A stretch of 46,820 nucleotides of DNA from an uncultured Hungatella sp. GTDB taxonomy: Bacteria; Bacillota; Clostridia; Lachnospirales; Lachnospiraceae. Both the position numbers and the translations under genes were made by a program. Below the pieces are notes generated by a model, which worked only from the letters and a program-made list of their open reading frames with translations, did not search any database and was not told where the DNA came from. Every line of letters begins with the position of its first letter. Within the stretch, counting starts at the first letter, position 1. Shown here piece by piece: positions 8,611-16,568 of this stretch. The DNA is taken from the NCBI GenBank assembly GCA_947089145.1, contig CAMUJH010000032.1, forward strand, positions 1 through 46,820, given 5' to 3'.

Positions 8611-10632
8611 TTATTTACCCATAACTGTCTTGCCAGCTGTACGGCCGGATGTCATAGCTTCAAGCAAACCAGCAACTGTACGTCCACCAGTAACCTCACC
8701 AGCGGCGTATAATCCAGGAATTGTATTGCCATCAGTACCGATGACTTCAGCGCTTGTATTAACCTTTAAGCCGCCTTTCGTAATGTGAGCTGAAGGAGTT
8801 CTCGGACCGGCATAGAAAGGCGCTTCAAAAATACCAGGGTTGCCGTCAGGGTTAATAAAGTCGCCTCCAAAAGAAGCACGATTGAATTCCGGGTCAACAC
8901 CTGTCTTAACAGCTTCGTTGAATTTTTCGATTGTCTCAACGAAAGTCGCAGAATCAACACCGAGCAATCCGGCTAATTCTTCCAGAGTATCGGCTTTCAC
9001 AACAATATCTGCATCTATTAAATCCTGAATGTTTTGTCCGCCATAAGTGGTCCCATCTTCGCCAACACCGGAATTGTTTTTATCACATACCATATAGAAA
9101 ATTCCGTCTGTCTGAGCTAAAGCGGCATTTGAAAGCGTGTCTCTGTCAGAAAGTTCATTTACAAATCGCTTGCCTTCTTTATTAACATACAAGTTTGTAC
9201 CCGTACCGATGAATGGATATGCGTCACCGGTTTTTGGATCACAAGTCGGTACTAACTGTAAATGTCCCATATCAACAACATCAGCACCAATCTCTAATGC
9301 CATTTTAATTCCGTCACCAACCATAGCCGGATCATTGTCGGTTTGTAATTTTGAAATGTCAGCCCATCTTCCGTCAGAATATTCAATTAACATCTCTTTA
9401 TTTGCTGAGAAACCGCCGGTAGCTAAAACTACGCCCTTATTAGCGTTTAATGTGTATTCGGTTCCGTCAGCAGCAGTACCTTTCACACCTACAACTTTGC
9501 CGTCAGCAGTAAGTAATTCTCCGGCCCTGACTTCTTTAATGATTTCTACATTGTAATTCTTTTCTTCAATTGCATCTGTAAATACGGAAATGAATCCATC
9601 TCCGCCATGTGCTGAAACGGATGAGAACCATCTCGGCCATGTATCGCCTAATAAGAAACTTGGTGAATCCGTCCATTCAAATCCCAGTTCACCTAACCAC
9701 TCTTTCGTCGGTTTAGACTTAGCTACCAGATCATATAATAATTCCGGATCAGCAGCCTGGCTAAATCTGAAGAAGTACTGTAATGACATGTATTCTAATG
9801 AATCATAAACCTGAGTTTTACCTTCAGCTTTATAAGCTTCCATATCCTCGGCTACTTTCTTTTGCCAGCCCTTAACTGCTTCATTATCCGTTTCCCTGGC
9901 GATCAAACCTTCGATTTCAGCCATCTCACCATCCGTCATTTCGTGGATCGCGATAGCTTCCGGATCACAAGAAGCATAACCGCCGCCTGTACGAACCGTA
10001 TTGCCGCCGATATAGGGGTTCTTTTCGATAACAATTACGGATGCGCCTTCTTCCGCGGCAGATACGGCGGCAGCTAAACCGGCTCCGCCTGCGCCGACTA
10101 CGATAACGTCAGCTTCTTTTTCAACGGCTTCTCCTGCTGCTTCGTTATCGGCAATTTCCACTTTTTTAAGGGCCTCAGCGTCTCCGCCGGCCTGGGTTAC
10201 AGCATCAGCGACAGCATTAAGAATCGCATTACTTGTGTTCGTTGCGCCCGTGATAGCATCAATGTTCAATGATTGATTCGCTATGATCAATTCCGGAATT
10301 TTTGCGATAGGAGCATCAGAAATACCTGGCGTTTCACCATGTTCTTTAATTTCGATTGATTTGATAGCGTCACTATCAAAAGTAACTTCCAGAGTTACAT
10401 CTCCATTGTTTCCTTTCGCTGTAGCAGTATATGTACCTGCAGTGTATGTTCCGCCAGCAGTTACATCTCCATCGTTCCCTTCAGTTTCAGTTTCAGCTGC
10501 AGCCGCAGTAGTGTCAGTGCCTGCTGCGGCTGTTCCGCCAGTACTTTCTTCTTTCGAACCACAAGCTGCCAGGCTGACGGACATCATAGCAGTCAAGCCC
10601 AATAAGAAAATTTTTCTTTTTACGCTCTTCAT
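8611..10632 (-). CDS. Extracytoplasmic FMN/FAD flavoprotein reductase lipoprotein (fumarate reductase-like)
   Basis: 673 residues. The lipoprotein signal ends SLAACGS (lipobox LAAC). A Thr/Ala/Glu-rich linker follows. The FMN-binding domain is at about 60-145, with DAITGATNTS as the covalent FMN-threonine (ApbE-target) motif. The FAD_binding_2 domain starts at about 172 with DVIVVGAGGAGLAAAVSAAE. The C-terminal active-site region PSAHITKGGL keeps a His at the flavocytochrome c fumarate reductase position. Known relatives use surface flavins to reduce fumarate, urocanate, methacrylate and similar acceptors as anaerobic electron sinks; the acceptor is not predictable here. The gene is monocistronic, with an AT-rich upstream region (10680-10830), an AGGAGG site and its own terminator. 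No cytochrome gene is adjacent, so electrons probably come from a membrane quinone or flavin relay elsewhere. Confidence 0.9.
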   Translation of the reverse strand: MKSVKRKIFLLGLTAMMSVSLAACGSKEESTGGTAAAGTDTTAAAAETETEGNDGDVTAGGTYTAGTYTATAKGNNGDVTLEVTFDSDAIKSIEIKEHGETPGISDAPIAKIPELIIANQSLNIDAITGATNTSNAILNAVADAVTQAGGDAEALKKVEIADNEAAGEAVEKEADVIVVGAGGAGLAAAVSAAEEGASVIVIEKNPYIGGNTVRTGGGYASCDPEAIAIHEMTDGEMAEIEGLIARETDNEAVKGWQKKVAEDMEAYKAEGKTQVYDSLEYMSLQYFFRFSQAADPELLYDLVAKSKPTKEWLGELGFEWTDSPSFLLGDTWPRWFSSVSAHGGDGFISVFTDAIEEKNYNVEIIKEVRAGELLTADGKVVGVKGTAADGTEYTLNANKGVVLATGGFSANKEMLIEYSDGRWADISKLQTDNDPAMVGDGIKMALEIGADVVDMGHLQLVPTCDPKTGDAYPFIGTGTNLYVNKEGKRFVNELSDRDTLSNAALAQTDGIFYMVCDKNNSGVGEDGTTYGGQNIQDLIDADIVVKADTLEELAGLLGVDSATFVETIEKFNEAVKTGVDPEFNRASFGGDFINPDGNPGIFEAPFYAGPRTPSAHITKGGLKVNTSAEVIGTDGNTIPGLYAAGEVTGGRTVAGLLEAMTSGRTAGKTVMGK

Positions 10633-10830
10633 AAGCCCCTCCTAATTATAGTTTTTGCGCATGGAACTTCTCATTTTCTCATTATAGTTAAATATAACCG
10701 AATTGCTTATAAAAACCATAAAGAATAAACGCCATGAGAATGAACCATACAATTTGTTAGAATATTCCCTTAAAATATCCTAAATTATATTATACCAAAT
10801 ATTAAAATATTGTCAATTTATTATTATTCG

Positions 10831-11074
10831 TTACTCAATAAGCGGAAAATGTTGTTGAAACTGCCCCAAAATCCTTTCCTCTGATTTCTCTGGTTCTTCC
10901 TTATAAGCCGAAGAAACCACATCATATCCCCACAAACTCTCTGTTGTAGCTTGCCTCAGGATTTTTTAGACTTCCTCCCTCTTTCATTGCGGGCTCATAT
11001 ACGTCATCTGAAACCAATGTAGTGTAGAAGCATAAAAGGATCTCTTCTCTTATAGGTACGAAGCCTTTTTGCAT
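10831..11074 (-). pseudogene. Frameshifted remnant of an unrecognised gene
   Basis: A protein-like frame begins MQKGFVPIREEILLCFYTTL and VSDDVYEPAMKEGG near 11074 and runs to SYNREFVG. At GGGGATATG near 10928 the coding sense moves to another frame, reading YDVVSSAYKEEPEKSEERIL, then GQFQQHFPLIE and a stop at 10831. Joined across the shift it gives a coherent acidic C-terminus of about 80 residues. There is no credible 5' end: a stop lies upstream and no ribosome site was seen. The family was not recognised. Confidence 0.45.
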
Positions 11075-11187
11075 ACATATTGTCAAAAACCAACCAGCCT
11101 CACTCCCCCTCTCCCCTCAGTTTCCAAAAAGCCTTAATCATCGTCTACATTCCAAAATCCGAACATGTATGACCGCAGCACAAAAGA

Positions 11188-11233
11188 GAAAGGGAAACCC
11201 TCAAAGCCGCTGCTGCCTCATGGTTTCCCTTTC
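11188..11233 (-). terminator. Terminator of the trehalose/HAD transcript
   Basis: Perfect 12-bp arms GAAAGGGAAACC (11188-11199) and GGTTTCCCTTTC (11222-11233) enclose a 22-nt loop. On the minus strand the stem is followed by TCTTTTG. It lies just downstream of the HAD remnant and treC. It shares loop and arm sequence with the hairpin at 4022-4067. Confidence 0.75.
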
Positions 11234-11253
11234 ATACAATCATAAATTGAAAA

Positions 11254-11535
11254 CTACATAAATATTTTTTCCAACGTGACAAGTACACCGTCTTCTTCAT
11301 TAGAGGGGCACACATATTTTGCCGCTTTTTTTACATCTTGGGAGGCATTTTCCATGGCATAGCTGTGCCCACAGTAATTCAACATTTCAATGTCATTTCC
11401 TCCGTCCCCAAAAGCAGCGCACTGCTCCGGGGATATCCCCCAGCGCTTTACAAGGCGCTTCAACCCCGAAGCCTTGTGACACCCAGGTACAATCAAGTCA
11501 ATGGAGCCATGAAATATGCGCTGGATACTCCCCAT
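11254..11535 (-). pseudogene. Cof-type HAD-IIB phosphatase, C-terminal remnant
   Basis: 93 residues that match only the last third of a Cof-type HAD sugar-phosphatase (normally about 265). The C-terminal active-site motif is intact: the Lys in PGCHKASGLKRLV, then AAFGDGGNDIEMLNYCG with the metal-binding Asp pair, then AMENASQDVKKAA. The N-terminal DxDGT nucleophile motif and the cap domain are gone, so it cannot be an active phosphatase on its own. The remnant starts 8 bp after the treC stop, indicating a deletion that fused it to the end of treC. It could still be translated by coupling. Original role probably dephosphorylation of a sugar phosphate in the cytosol. Confidence 0.75.
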
Positions 11536-11542
11536 AAAACAT

Positions 11543-13210
11543 TTAATATGTCACATTCTTTCCAAGAACCATAAGCTCATACGGTCTCATCGTATAGGAT
11601 TCCTCCCGGGACACACAGTCCCCGCCCGGCAACATATAATTTCCAAACAGCACCTCAAATCCCTTCCATTTCCCATCCCCCTTGATCCTCTGATTCTTGC
11701 CGTCCAGATTGCAGAATACCAGCATTTTCTGCTCGCCCAGCACTCTCTCATATGCTATGACCCTATCCGTTCCCGTCTCCCAAAACGAGATTTCCCCCTC
11801 CGAAATCACCGGATACTTTTTCCTCATGGCAATCAGTTTCTTATAAAAAGCAAGAATGGAATCATCGTCCTTCTCCTGGGCTTCCACCGTGATTTCTCTT
11901 CTGAACCCGGCGGACATGGGAAGCCATGGTTCTGTCCGTGAAAACCCGCCGTAAGTTTCCCCTGTCCACTGCATAGGAGTCCTGCTGTTATCCCTGGATC
12001 TTGCTGCCAGGGTCTTAAGGGCTTCTTCCTCTGTCTCCCCCCTTTCCAGCAAAATCCCATAATAATTCAGGCTTTCCACATCCCGGTACTGGTCAATGGA
12101 GGGGTAATGGGCATTCATCATTCCGATCTCCTCCCCCTGATAGATGTAGGGAGTTCCCCGCATGAGATGAATCATGCCTGCCAGCATTTTCGCCGACTCT
12201 TTCCAGTAAGCCTTTTCGTCTCCCAGCCTGCTTACAATCCGGGGCTGATCATGGTTGCACCAGAACAGGGCATTCCAGCCGCCCCCTTTTTGCATTCCCA
12301 TCTGCCATTCCACAAAGATTTCCTTTAATTTCTTGTAATCCGTATCCATAAGCGCCCATTTATCACCGTCTTTATAATCTGTCTTCAAATGATGAAAATT
12401 AAAGCACATGGAAAGCTCCTTCTCCTCCGGCGCGGAATACCGAATACAATGCTCAAGGGATGTGGACGACATTTCTCCCACCGTCACCAGATCCTCAATC
12501 CCCGAATCCCTTACCAGCTCCTTCAGATATTCATGGATACGGGGGCCGTCACTGTAAAACCTCCGCCCGTCTCCCTCAAAATCATCCTCCATCACTTCCG
12601 GCTTGGAAACCAGATTGATCACGTCAAACCGGAATCCCTTGATCCCTTTTGCCTTCCAGAATCGGAGGATCTCCTTCAACTCCTCACGAACCTCTGGGTT
12701 ATCCCAGTTTAAATCCGCCTGGGTCACGTCATATAATCGGAGATACCATTTTTTTAAGTGGGGCACATATTCCCATGCCGGTCCGCCGAATTTTGACTGC
12801 CAGTTTGTGGGAGCCTTATCCGGTGTTCCATCCTTGAAAATATAATACTTCTGGTACTTTTCCTCCCCTGCCAGAGCCCTCTGAAACCACGGATGACAGG
12901 TAGATGTATGGTTAAATACCATGTCCAGCATAATCCCCATGCCCCGTTCTTCACTCTGACTCACCAGACGCTCCAAATCCTCCATAGTCCCAAACTTGGA
13001 ATCCACGGCGCAATAATCTGCCACGTCATACCCGTTGTCATTCTGCGGCGAAGGAAAAAACGGGGTCAGCCACAGATAATCCACCCCCAGTTCCTGGAGA
13101 TAATCTAATTTTTCAATCACCCCGGGGATGTCTCCAAAGCCATCCCCGTTTGTATCCCGAAAAGATTTCGGGTATATCTGGTACACCGTCTTTTTTCTGA
13201 AATCCAACAC
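11543..13210 (-). CDS. treC: Trehalose-6-phosphate hydrolase (GH13)
   Basis: About 555 residues of a GH13 alpha-glucosidase. Conserved regions are visible in order: DYLWLTPFFPSPQNDNGYDV, LDMVFNHTS, GFRFDVINLV (nucleophile Asp), TVGEMSS (acid/base Glu), and FWCNHDQPRI with the third Asp. The C-terminal beta domain ends MRPYELMVLGKN. The start is GTG 13210 (VLDFRKKTVYQIYPKSF), behind GGGAGG with 8-nt spacing; an upstream ATG at 13246 has no such site. The gene follows treP by 69 bp with TreR divergent, so trehalose-6-P hydrolysis to glucose and glucose-6-P is much more likely than isomaltose cleavage. Confidence 0.9.
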   Translation of the reverse strand: MLDFRKKTVYQIYPKSFRDTNGDGFGDIPGVIEKLDYLQELGVDYLWLTPFFPSPQNDNGYDVADYCAVDSKFGTMEDLERLVSQSEERGMGIMLDMVFNHTSTCHPWFQRALAGEEKYQKYYIFKDGTPDKAPTNWQSKFGGPAWEYVPHLKKWYLRLYDVTQADLNWDNPEVREELKEILRFWKAKGIKGFRFDVINLVSKPEVMEDDFEGDGRRFYSDGPRIHEYLKELVRDSGIEDLVTVGEMSSTSLEHCIRYSAPEEKELSMCFNFHHLKTDYKDGDKWALMDTDYKKLKEIFVEWQMGMQKGGGWNALFWCNHDQPRIVSRLGDEKAYWKESAKMLAGMIHLMRGTPYIYQGEEIGMMNAHYPSIDQYRDVESLNYYGILLERGETEEEALKTLAARSRDNSRTPMQWTGETYGGFSRTEPWLPMSAGFRREITVEAQEKDDDSILAFYKKLIAMRKKYPVISEGEISFWETGTDRVIAYERVLGEQKMLVFCNLDGKNQRIKGDGKWKGFEVLFGNYMLPGGDCVSREESYTMRPYELMVLGKNVTY

Positions 13211-13279
13211 TCTCTTATCCTCCCTTTTGCTCCAATATACAAGCATTCCTTTTCGTTAGCCAAACCGACCGCTCCCCCG

Positions 13280-15262
13280 TCACCTGAAGGTTACAACCGC
13301 TGTCTCGTTTTCCTTTACATCCATTCCCGTAAAAAACCGAATATCCTTGGCATTCCCCACATTGCTGATTACGCACACCGTCACGTCACGGTGGCCTGCC
13401 GCCTTAATCTTTTCCCGGTCAAACCGAATGAGAGGCGTTCCGGCGCTGACCTTCTGGCCTTCCTCCACCAGATATTCAAATCCGTCTCCCTTCATATCCA
13501 CGGTGTCCAGCCCGATATGTAACAGAACTTCCATGCCGTTATCCAGCCTTAATCCGCAGGCGTGGCGTGAATCCGGCATCAGCGCCGCAATCTGTGCATC
13601 TGCCGGTGCATACAAGATCCCGCTTTCTGGAATAATCGCCATGCCATCCCCCAAGATTCCTGCCGAGAAAACACCGTCCCCGACTTCTGCCAGAGGAATC
13701 GCTTTTCCCGACAAAAATGCCGTCAGAATCCCGTTGCCCCCCTTTTCATCGGCTTCCTTTTCCTTCACTACAGAGGCCATAACTCCTGCCGCCGCGCTTG
13801 CACCTGTCCCTGCGGCAATCTCTGCCAGCTTAACAGTGTCATTCGCCCCTTCCGCCAATTTCTTCTTTCCCACAATTGTTGTCAATAAGAAGGGAACGGC
13901 AAAGGCAATCACCATACAAATCCCAAAAGAAGCCATAAACTGAGGCTGAATCGACAGGATTCCGGGAATGCCGCCTACGCCGATTGCGTTGGCCGTAGTC
14001 CCTGTAGCCACACAGACAACAGCTGCCATACCGGACCCGATCATACCGCAGACAAAGGGAAAGCCTCTCTTTAAGTTGACGCCGAAGATCGCCGGTTCTG
14101 TGACGCCTAAGTAACAGGAAATGCATGCCGGAATATTCACCTCCTGAGCCTGGGCGTCTTTTCTCTGGAGCCATACCATTCCAAGGACCGCAGAGCCCTG
14201 GGCAATATTGGACAGCGCGATCATAGGCCAAAGCATGGTTCCGCCGTAATCTGCGATCAACTGCAGATCAATGGCATTGGACATATGGTGAAGTCCCGTA
14301 ATCACTAAGGGAGCATAAATCACACCGAACAAAGCGCCGAATATCACTTTAAATGTACCGGTAATTCCCGCAAACACCACTGCGGAAACCGCCGCTCCCA
14401 TCTTCCAGCCAATGGGACCCAGCACAAAGTGGGCTGCCATAACCGACAACAGCAAGCTCAAGAAAGGAACCACGATCATGGAGATCACCTGAGGCGTAAT
14501 TTTCTGGAAAAATTTTTCCAGATACACCAGGGTAAAGGCAGCTAAAATCGCCGGAATCACCTGCCCCTGATAGCCGATCATATTCACCTGGAAGCCCCCG
14601 AAATTCCACTTAGGGATCTCCGCCGCAGCCGTCCCCGCCACTGCATAGGCGTTGAGCAGCTGCCCCGATACCAAAGTCAGACCAAGGACAATTCCCAGCA
14701 TCTGGGTAGTGCCCATCTTCTTTGTCACGGACCAGCAGATCCCCACCGGAAGCATATGGAACACCGCTTCCCCTATAAGCCACAGAAAACTGTCGATTCC
14801 TGCCCAGAACTGGCTGATGTCACACAAGGTCTTGGTGCCGTTCTCAAACAAATATAAGCTGTCAATGCAGTTCCTGAAACCAAGGATTAAACCGCCTGTA
14901 ATAATGGCTGGAATAAGAGGCGCAAAAATCTCCGCCAGCGCCGTGATCACCCTCTGAAGGGGATTCTGGTTTTTCTTGGCCGCCTGCTTCACTGCGTCCT
15001 TGGACACTCCCTCAATCCCCGCCGCCTTCACAAAATCATTGTAAAAATCAGCCACCGTGTTGCCGATGATCACCTGAAACTGCCCGGACTGGGTAAAGCT
15101 TCCCTTCACCACCCTCATGGCCTCAATAGCTTTCACATCCGCCTTCCCCGGATCAGCCAGGGCAAACCGCATTCTCGTCATGCAATGCGAAACTGCCGCG
15201 ATGTTCTCTTTTCCGCCTACCAGACGTAACAACTGTTTTGCGTCCTCTGCATATGTACCCAT
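13280..15262 (-). CDS. treP: PTS trehalose-specific EIIBCA
   Basis: 660 residues with all three domains of a glucose-superfamily PTS permease. EIIB is at 1-80 with the phosphorylated Cys in AAVSHCMTRMRFAL. EIIC is at about 105-470 with some ten membrane segments and the motif GVTEPAIFGVNLKRGFPF. EIIA is at about 510-660 with the active His in EVLLHIGLDTVDMKGDGFEY. It imports trehalose and phosphorylates it to trehalose-6-P. The ATG is preceded by GGAGGG at 8-nt spacing. Many trehalose permeases lack a fused EIIA, so this one is self-sufficient apart from HPr. Transcription comes from the operator-laden promoter at 15313-15341 and continues into treC. Confidence 0.92.
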   Translation of the reverse strand: MGTYAEDAKQLLRLVGGKENIAAVSHCMTRMRFALADPGKADVKAIEAMRVVKGSFTQSGQFQVIIGNTVADFYNDFVKAAGIEGVSKDAVKQAAKKNQNPLQRVITALAEIFAPLIPAIITGGLILGFRNCIDSLYLFENGTKTLCDISQFWAGIDSFLWLIGEAVFHMLPVGICWSVTKKMGTTQMLGIVLGLTLVSGQLLNAYAVAGTAAAEIPKWNFGGFQVNMIGYQGQVIPAILAAFTLVYLEKFFQKITPQVISMIVVPFLSLLLSVMAAHFVLGPIGWKMGAAVSAVVFAGITGTFKVIFGALFGVIYAPLVITGLHHMSNAIDLQLIADYGGTMLWPMIALSNIAQGSAVLGMVWLQRKDAQAQEVNIPACISCYLGVTEPAIFGVNLKRGFPFVCGMIGSGMAAVVCVATGTTANAIGVGGIPGILSIQPQFMASFGICMVIAFAVPFLLTTIVGKKKLAEGANDTVKLAEIAAGTGASAAAGVMASVVKEKEADEKGGNGILTAFLSGKAIPLAEVGDGVFSAGILGDGMAIIPESGILYAPADAQIAALMPDSRHACGLRLDNGMEVLLHIGLDTVDMKGDGFEYLVEEGQKVSAGTPLIRFDREKIKAAGHRDVTVCVISNVGNAKDIRFFTGMDVKENETAVVTFR

Positions 15263-15288
15263 GCTACAATCCCTCCATATGTTTTACT

Positions 15289-15298
15289 TGTTTAAACA
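15289..15298. promoter_or_regulatory. TreR operator O1
   Basis: The perfect palindrome TGTTTAAACA lies downstream of the treP -10 box, within the 5' untranslated region, where a bound repressor would block elongation or clearance. Confidence 0.7.
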
Positions 15299-15312
15299 TG
15301 TTTCTGTAATCT

Positions 15313-15341
15313 GTTATAGCACACTTGTTTAAACATGTCAA
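15313..15341 (-). promoter_or_regulatory. treP-treC promoter
   Basis: On the minus strand TTGACA (15341-15336), a 17-bp spacer and TATAAC (15318-15313). The spacer holds operator O2 in full, so repressor and RNA polymerase cannot bind together. Confidence 0.8.
15326..15335. promoter_or_regulatory. TreR operator O2
   Basis: TGTTTAAACA between the -35 and -10 of the treP promoter. Flanking bases extend the symmetry on both sides (ACTTGTTTAAACATGT). The centre lies 37 bp from O1 and 32 bp from O3. Confidence 0.75.
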
Positions 15342-15357
15342 CACTTTTCTTAAAATT

Positions 15358-15367
15358 TGTTTAAACA
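15358..15367. promoter_or_regulatory. TreR operator O3
   Basis: Third TGTTTAAACA copy, embedded in TTGTTTAAACAAG and just upstream of the -35 of the treR promoter. It fits autoregulation or cooperative repression with O1 and O2. Confidence 0.7.
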
Positions 15368-15372
15368 AGACG

Positions 15373-15401
15373 TTGACTTTTTCATTCTCTCTTTCTATAA
15401 T
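15373..15401 (+). promoter_or_regulatory. treR promoter
   Basis: TTGACT (15373-15378), a 17-bp spacer and TATAAT (15396-15401), directly upstream of treR and its AGAGGTG ribosome site. Confidence 0.8.
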
Positions 15402-15440
15402 GGAATTAATACATGAGAATTTCATAGAGGTGAAACATAT

Positions 15441-16172
15441 ATGCCAAAATCAATATACGAAACGATTTACAGAGATTTAAAACAGAAGATCGAAAACGAT
15501 GTTTTCGCCTATCAGGAGCTTTTGCCCTCGGAGAATACGCTGATCCAGACTTATCACTGTTCCCGCAATACCCTTCGCCGGGCAGTCAGCCGTCTGGTAA
15601 CTGACGGCTATGTGCAGACCATGCAGGGAAAGGGAGTCCGCAACATCTATCAGCCTATCGCCCAGACCGCCTTTACCATCGGTGAGATCGAGACCTTTCG
15701 GGAATCCGCGGCCAGAAACGGCCACCATGCTGTCACGAAGGTTCTCCTGTTTACCGAGTTTTCCATCAATGAAAGACAAGCCCTGTACACCGGTTTTCCA
15801 GCAGGAAGCGATATTTACTACATCCAGCGGCTTCACTATTTAGACGCCATGCCCCTGATTCTCAACCACAACTATTTCTTAAAGGAGGCGGTCCCCGGCC
15901 TCACAAAAGAGATTGCGGAAAACTCTATTTACGAATATCTGGAGCAAACCCTGCATATGACTATTGTAAACAGCAAGCGGGTCATGACCGTAGAAAAGAT
16001 GACCCAGATTGATGAAAAATATCTGATGAAAGATGTCCATGATTATAACTGCATGGCAGTGATCAGCAGTCAGACCTACAACAGTGACGGCATTTGTTTT
16101 GAATACACCCAGTCCCGGCACCGGCCGGATTATTTCCGTTTTTATGACAATGCGGTGAGAAAATCTGTTTAA
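15441..16172 (+). CDS. treR: GntR-family trehalose operon repressor
   Basis: 243 residues. The N-terminal GntR winged helix (residues 1-70) includes LPSENTLIQTYHCSRNTLRR and LVTDGYVQTMQGKGV. A UTRA effector domain (about 90-235) ends SRHRPDYFRFYDNAVRK, a signature ending of TreR and its relatives, which bind trehalose-6-phosphate. The domain sizes are normal. It is divergent from treP and separated by a region with three identical palindromes. The inferred circuit is that TreR represses treP-treC and itself until trehalose-6-P accumulates. It has its own near-consensus promoter. Confidence 0.92.
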   Translation: MPKSIYETIYRDLKQKIENDVFAYQELLPSENTLIQTYHCSRNTLRRAVSRLVTDGYVQTMQGKGVRNIYQPIAQTAFTIGEIETFRESAARNGHHAVTKVLLFTEFSINERQALYTGFPAGSDIYYIQRLHYLDAMPLILNHNYFLKEAVPGLTKEIAENSIYEYLEQTLHMTIVNSKRVMTVEKMTQIDEKYLMKDVHDYNCMAVISSQTYNSDGICFEYTQSRHRPDYFRFYDNAVRKSV

Positions 16173-16568
16173 TACTGTCTTGCGGAAATTGGGCTGAACC
16201 GGTTCCCTGTGTTATTCTGCAGGATCACCACCACGGATACCGCCCTGTTCACAGCCAACTACTGGCCTTAGGTCGGCATAGTAGATATCTCCACGCCTGA
16301 TTTTTCTTCCTGTCATTCCTGGCTTCCTCCTTCCTAATATGTCGGCAAATCGATATTTCCTGTTCTTTCTTTATAAAAGCAGCGGCCTGAAATACAGACC
16401 GCTGCTTGTCTAACTTCGTAAATGCACACATCTGTGTACGCAGGTTATCCGCCTTACACAGATCGCCCTTCCTCACATGAAAAATCGTGCTTGTTCTTCA
16501 TCTTCATAGTCTCCAGCCCAACAGGAGCATACAAAAGCTGCCTTTTTCCGCGCCTGCGGGGCTATAAC
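16173..16568. other. Intergenic stretch between treR and the MATE gene
   Basis: No supportable gene. The stretch carries the hairpin at 16377-16407 and a weaker inverted repeat CTGTGTA...TACACAG near 16432-16465. Short frames are present, but none has a ribosome site or recognisable motif. Confidence 0.5.
16377..16407 (-). terminator. Terminator downstream of the second MATE gene
   Basis: Perfect 9-bp arms AAGCAGCGG and CCGCTGCTT around a 13-nt loop. On the minus strand the stem is followed by TTTATAAAG. It lies about 160 bp beyond the MATE stop. Confidence 0.6.

Noticed and set aside
13347-13943. 198-codon open frame antisense to treP
   Set aside because: It lies wholly within the EIIA/linker part of treP on the opposite strand, has no family motifs or ribosome site, and is a codon-bias shadow of a real gene.
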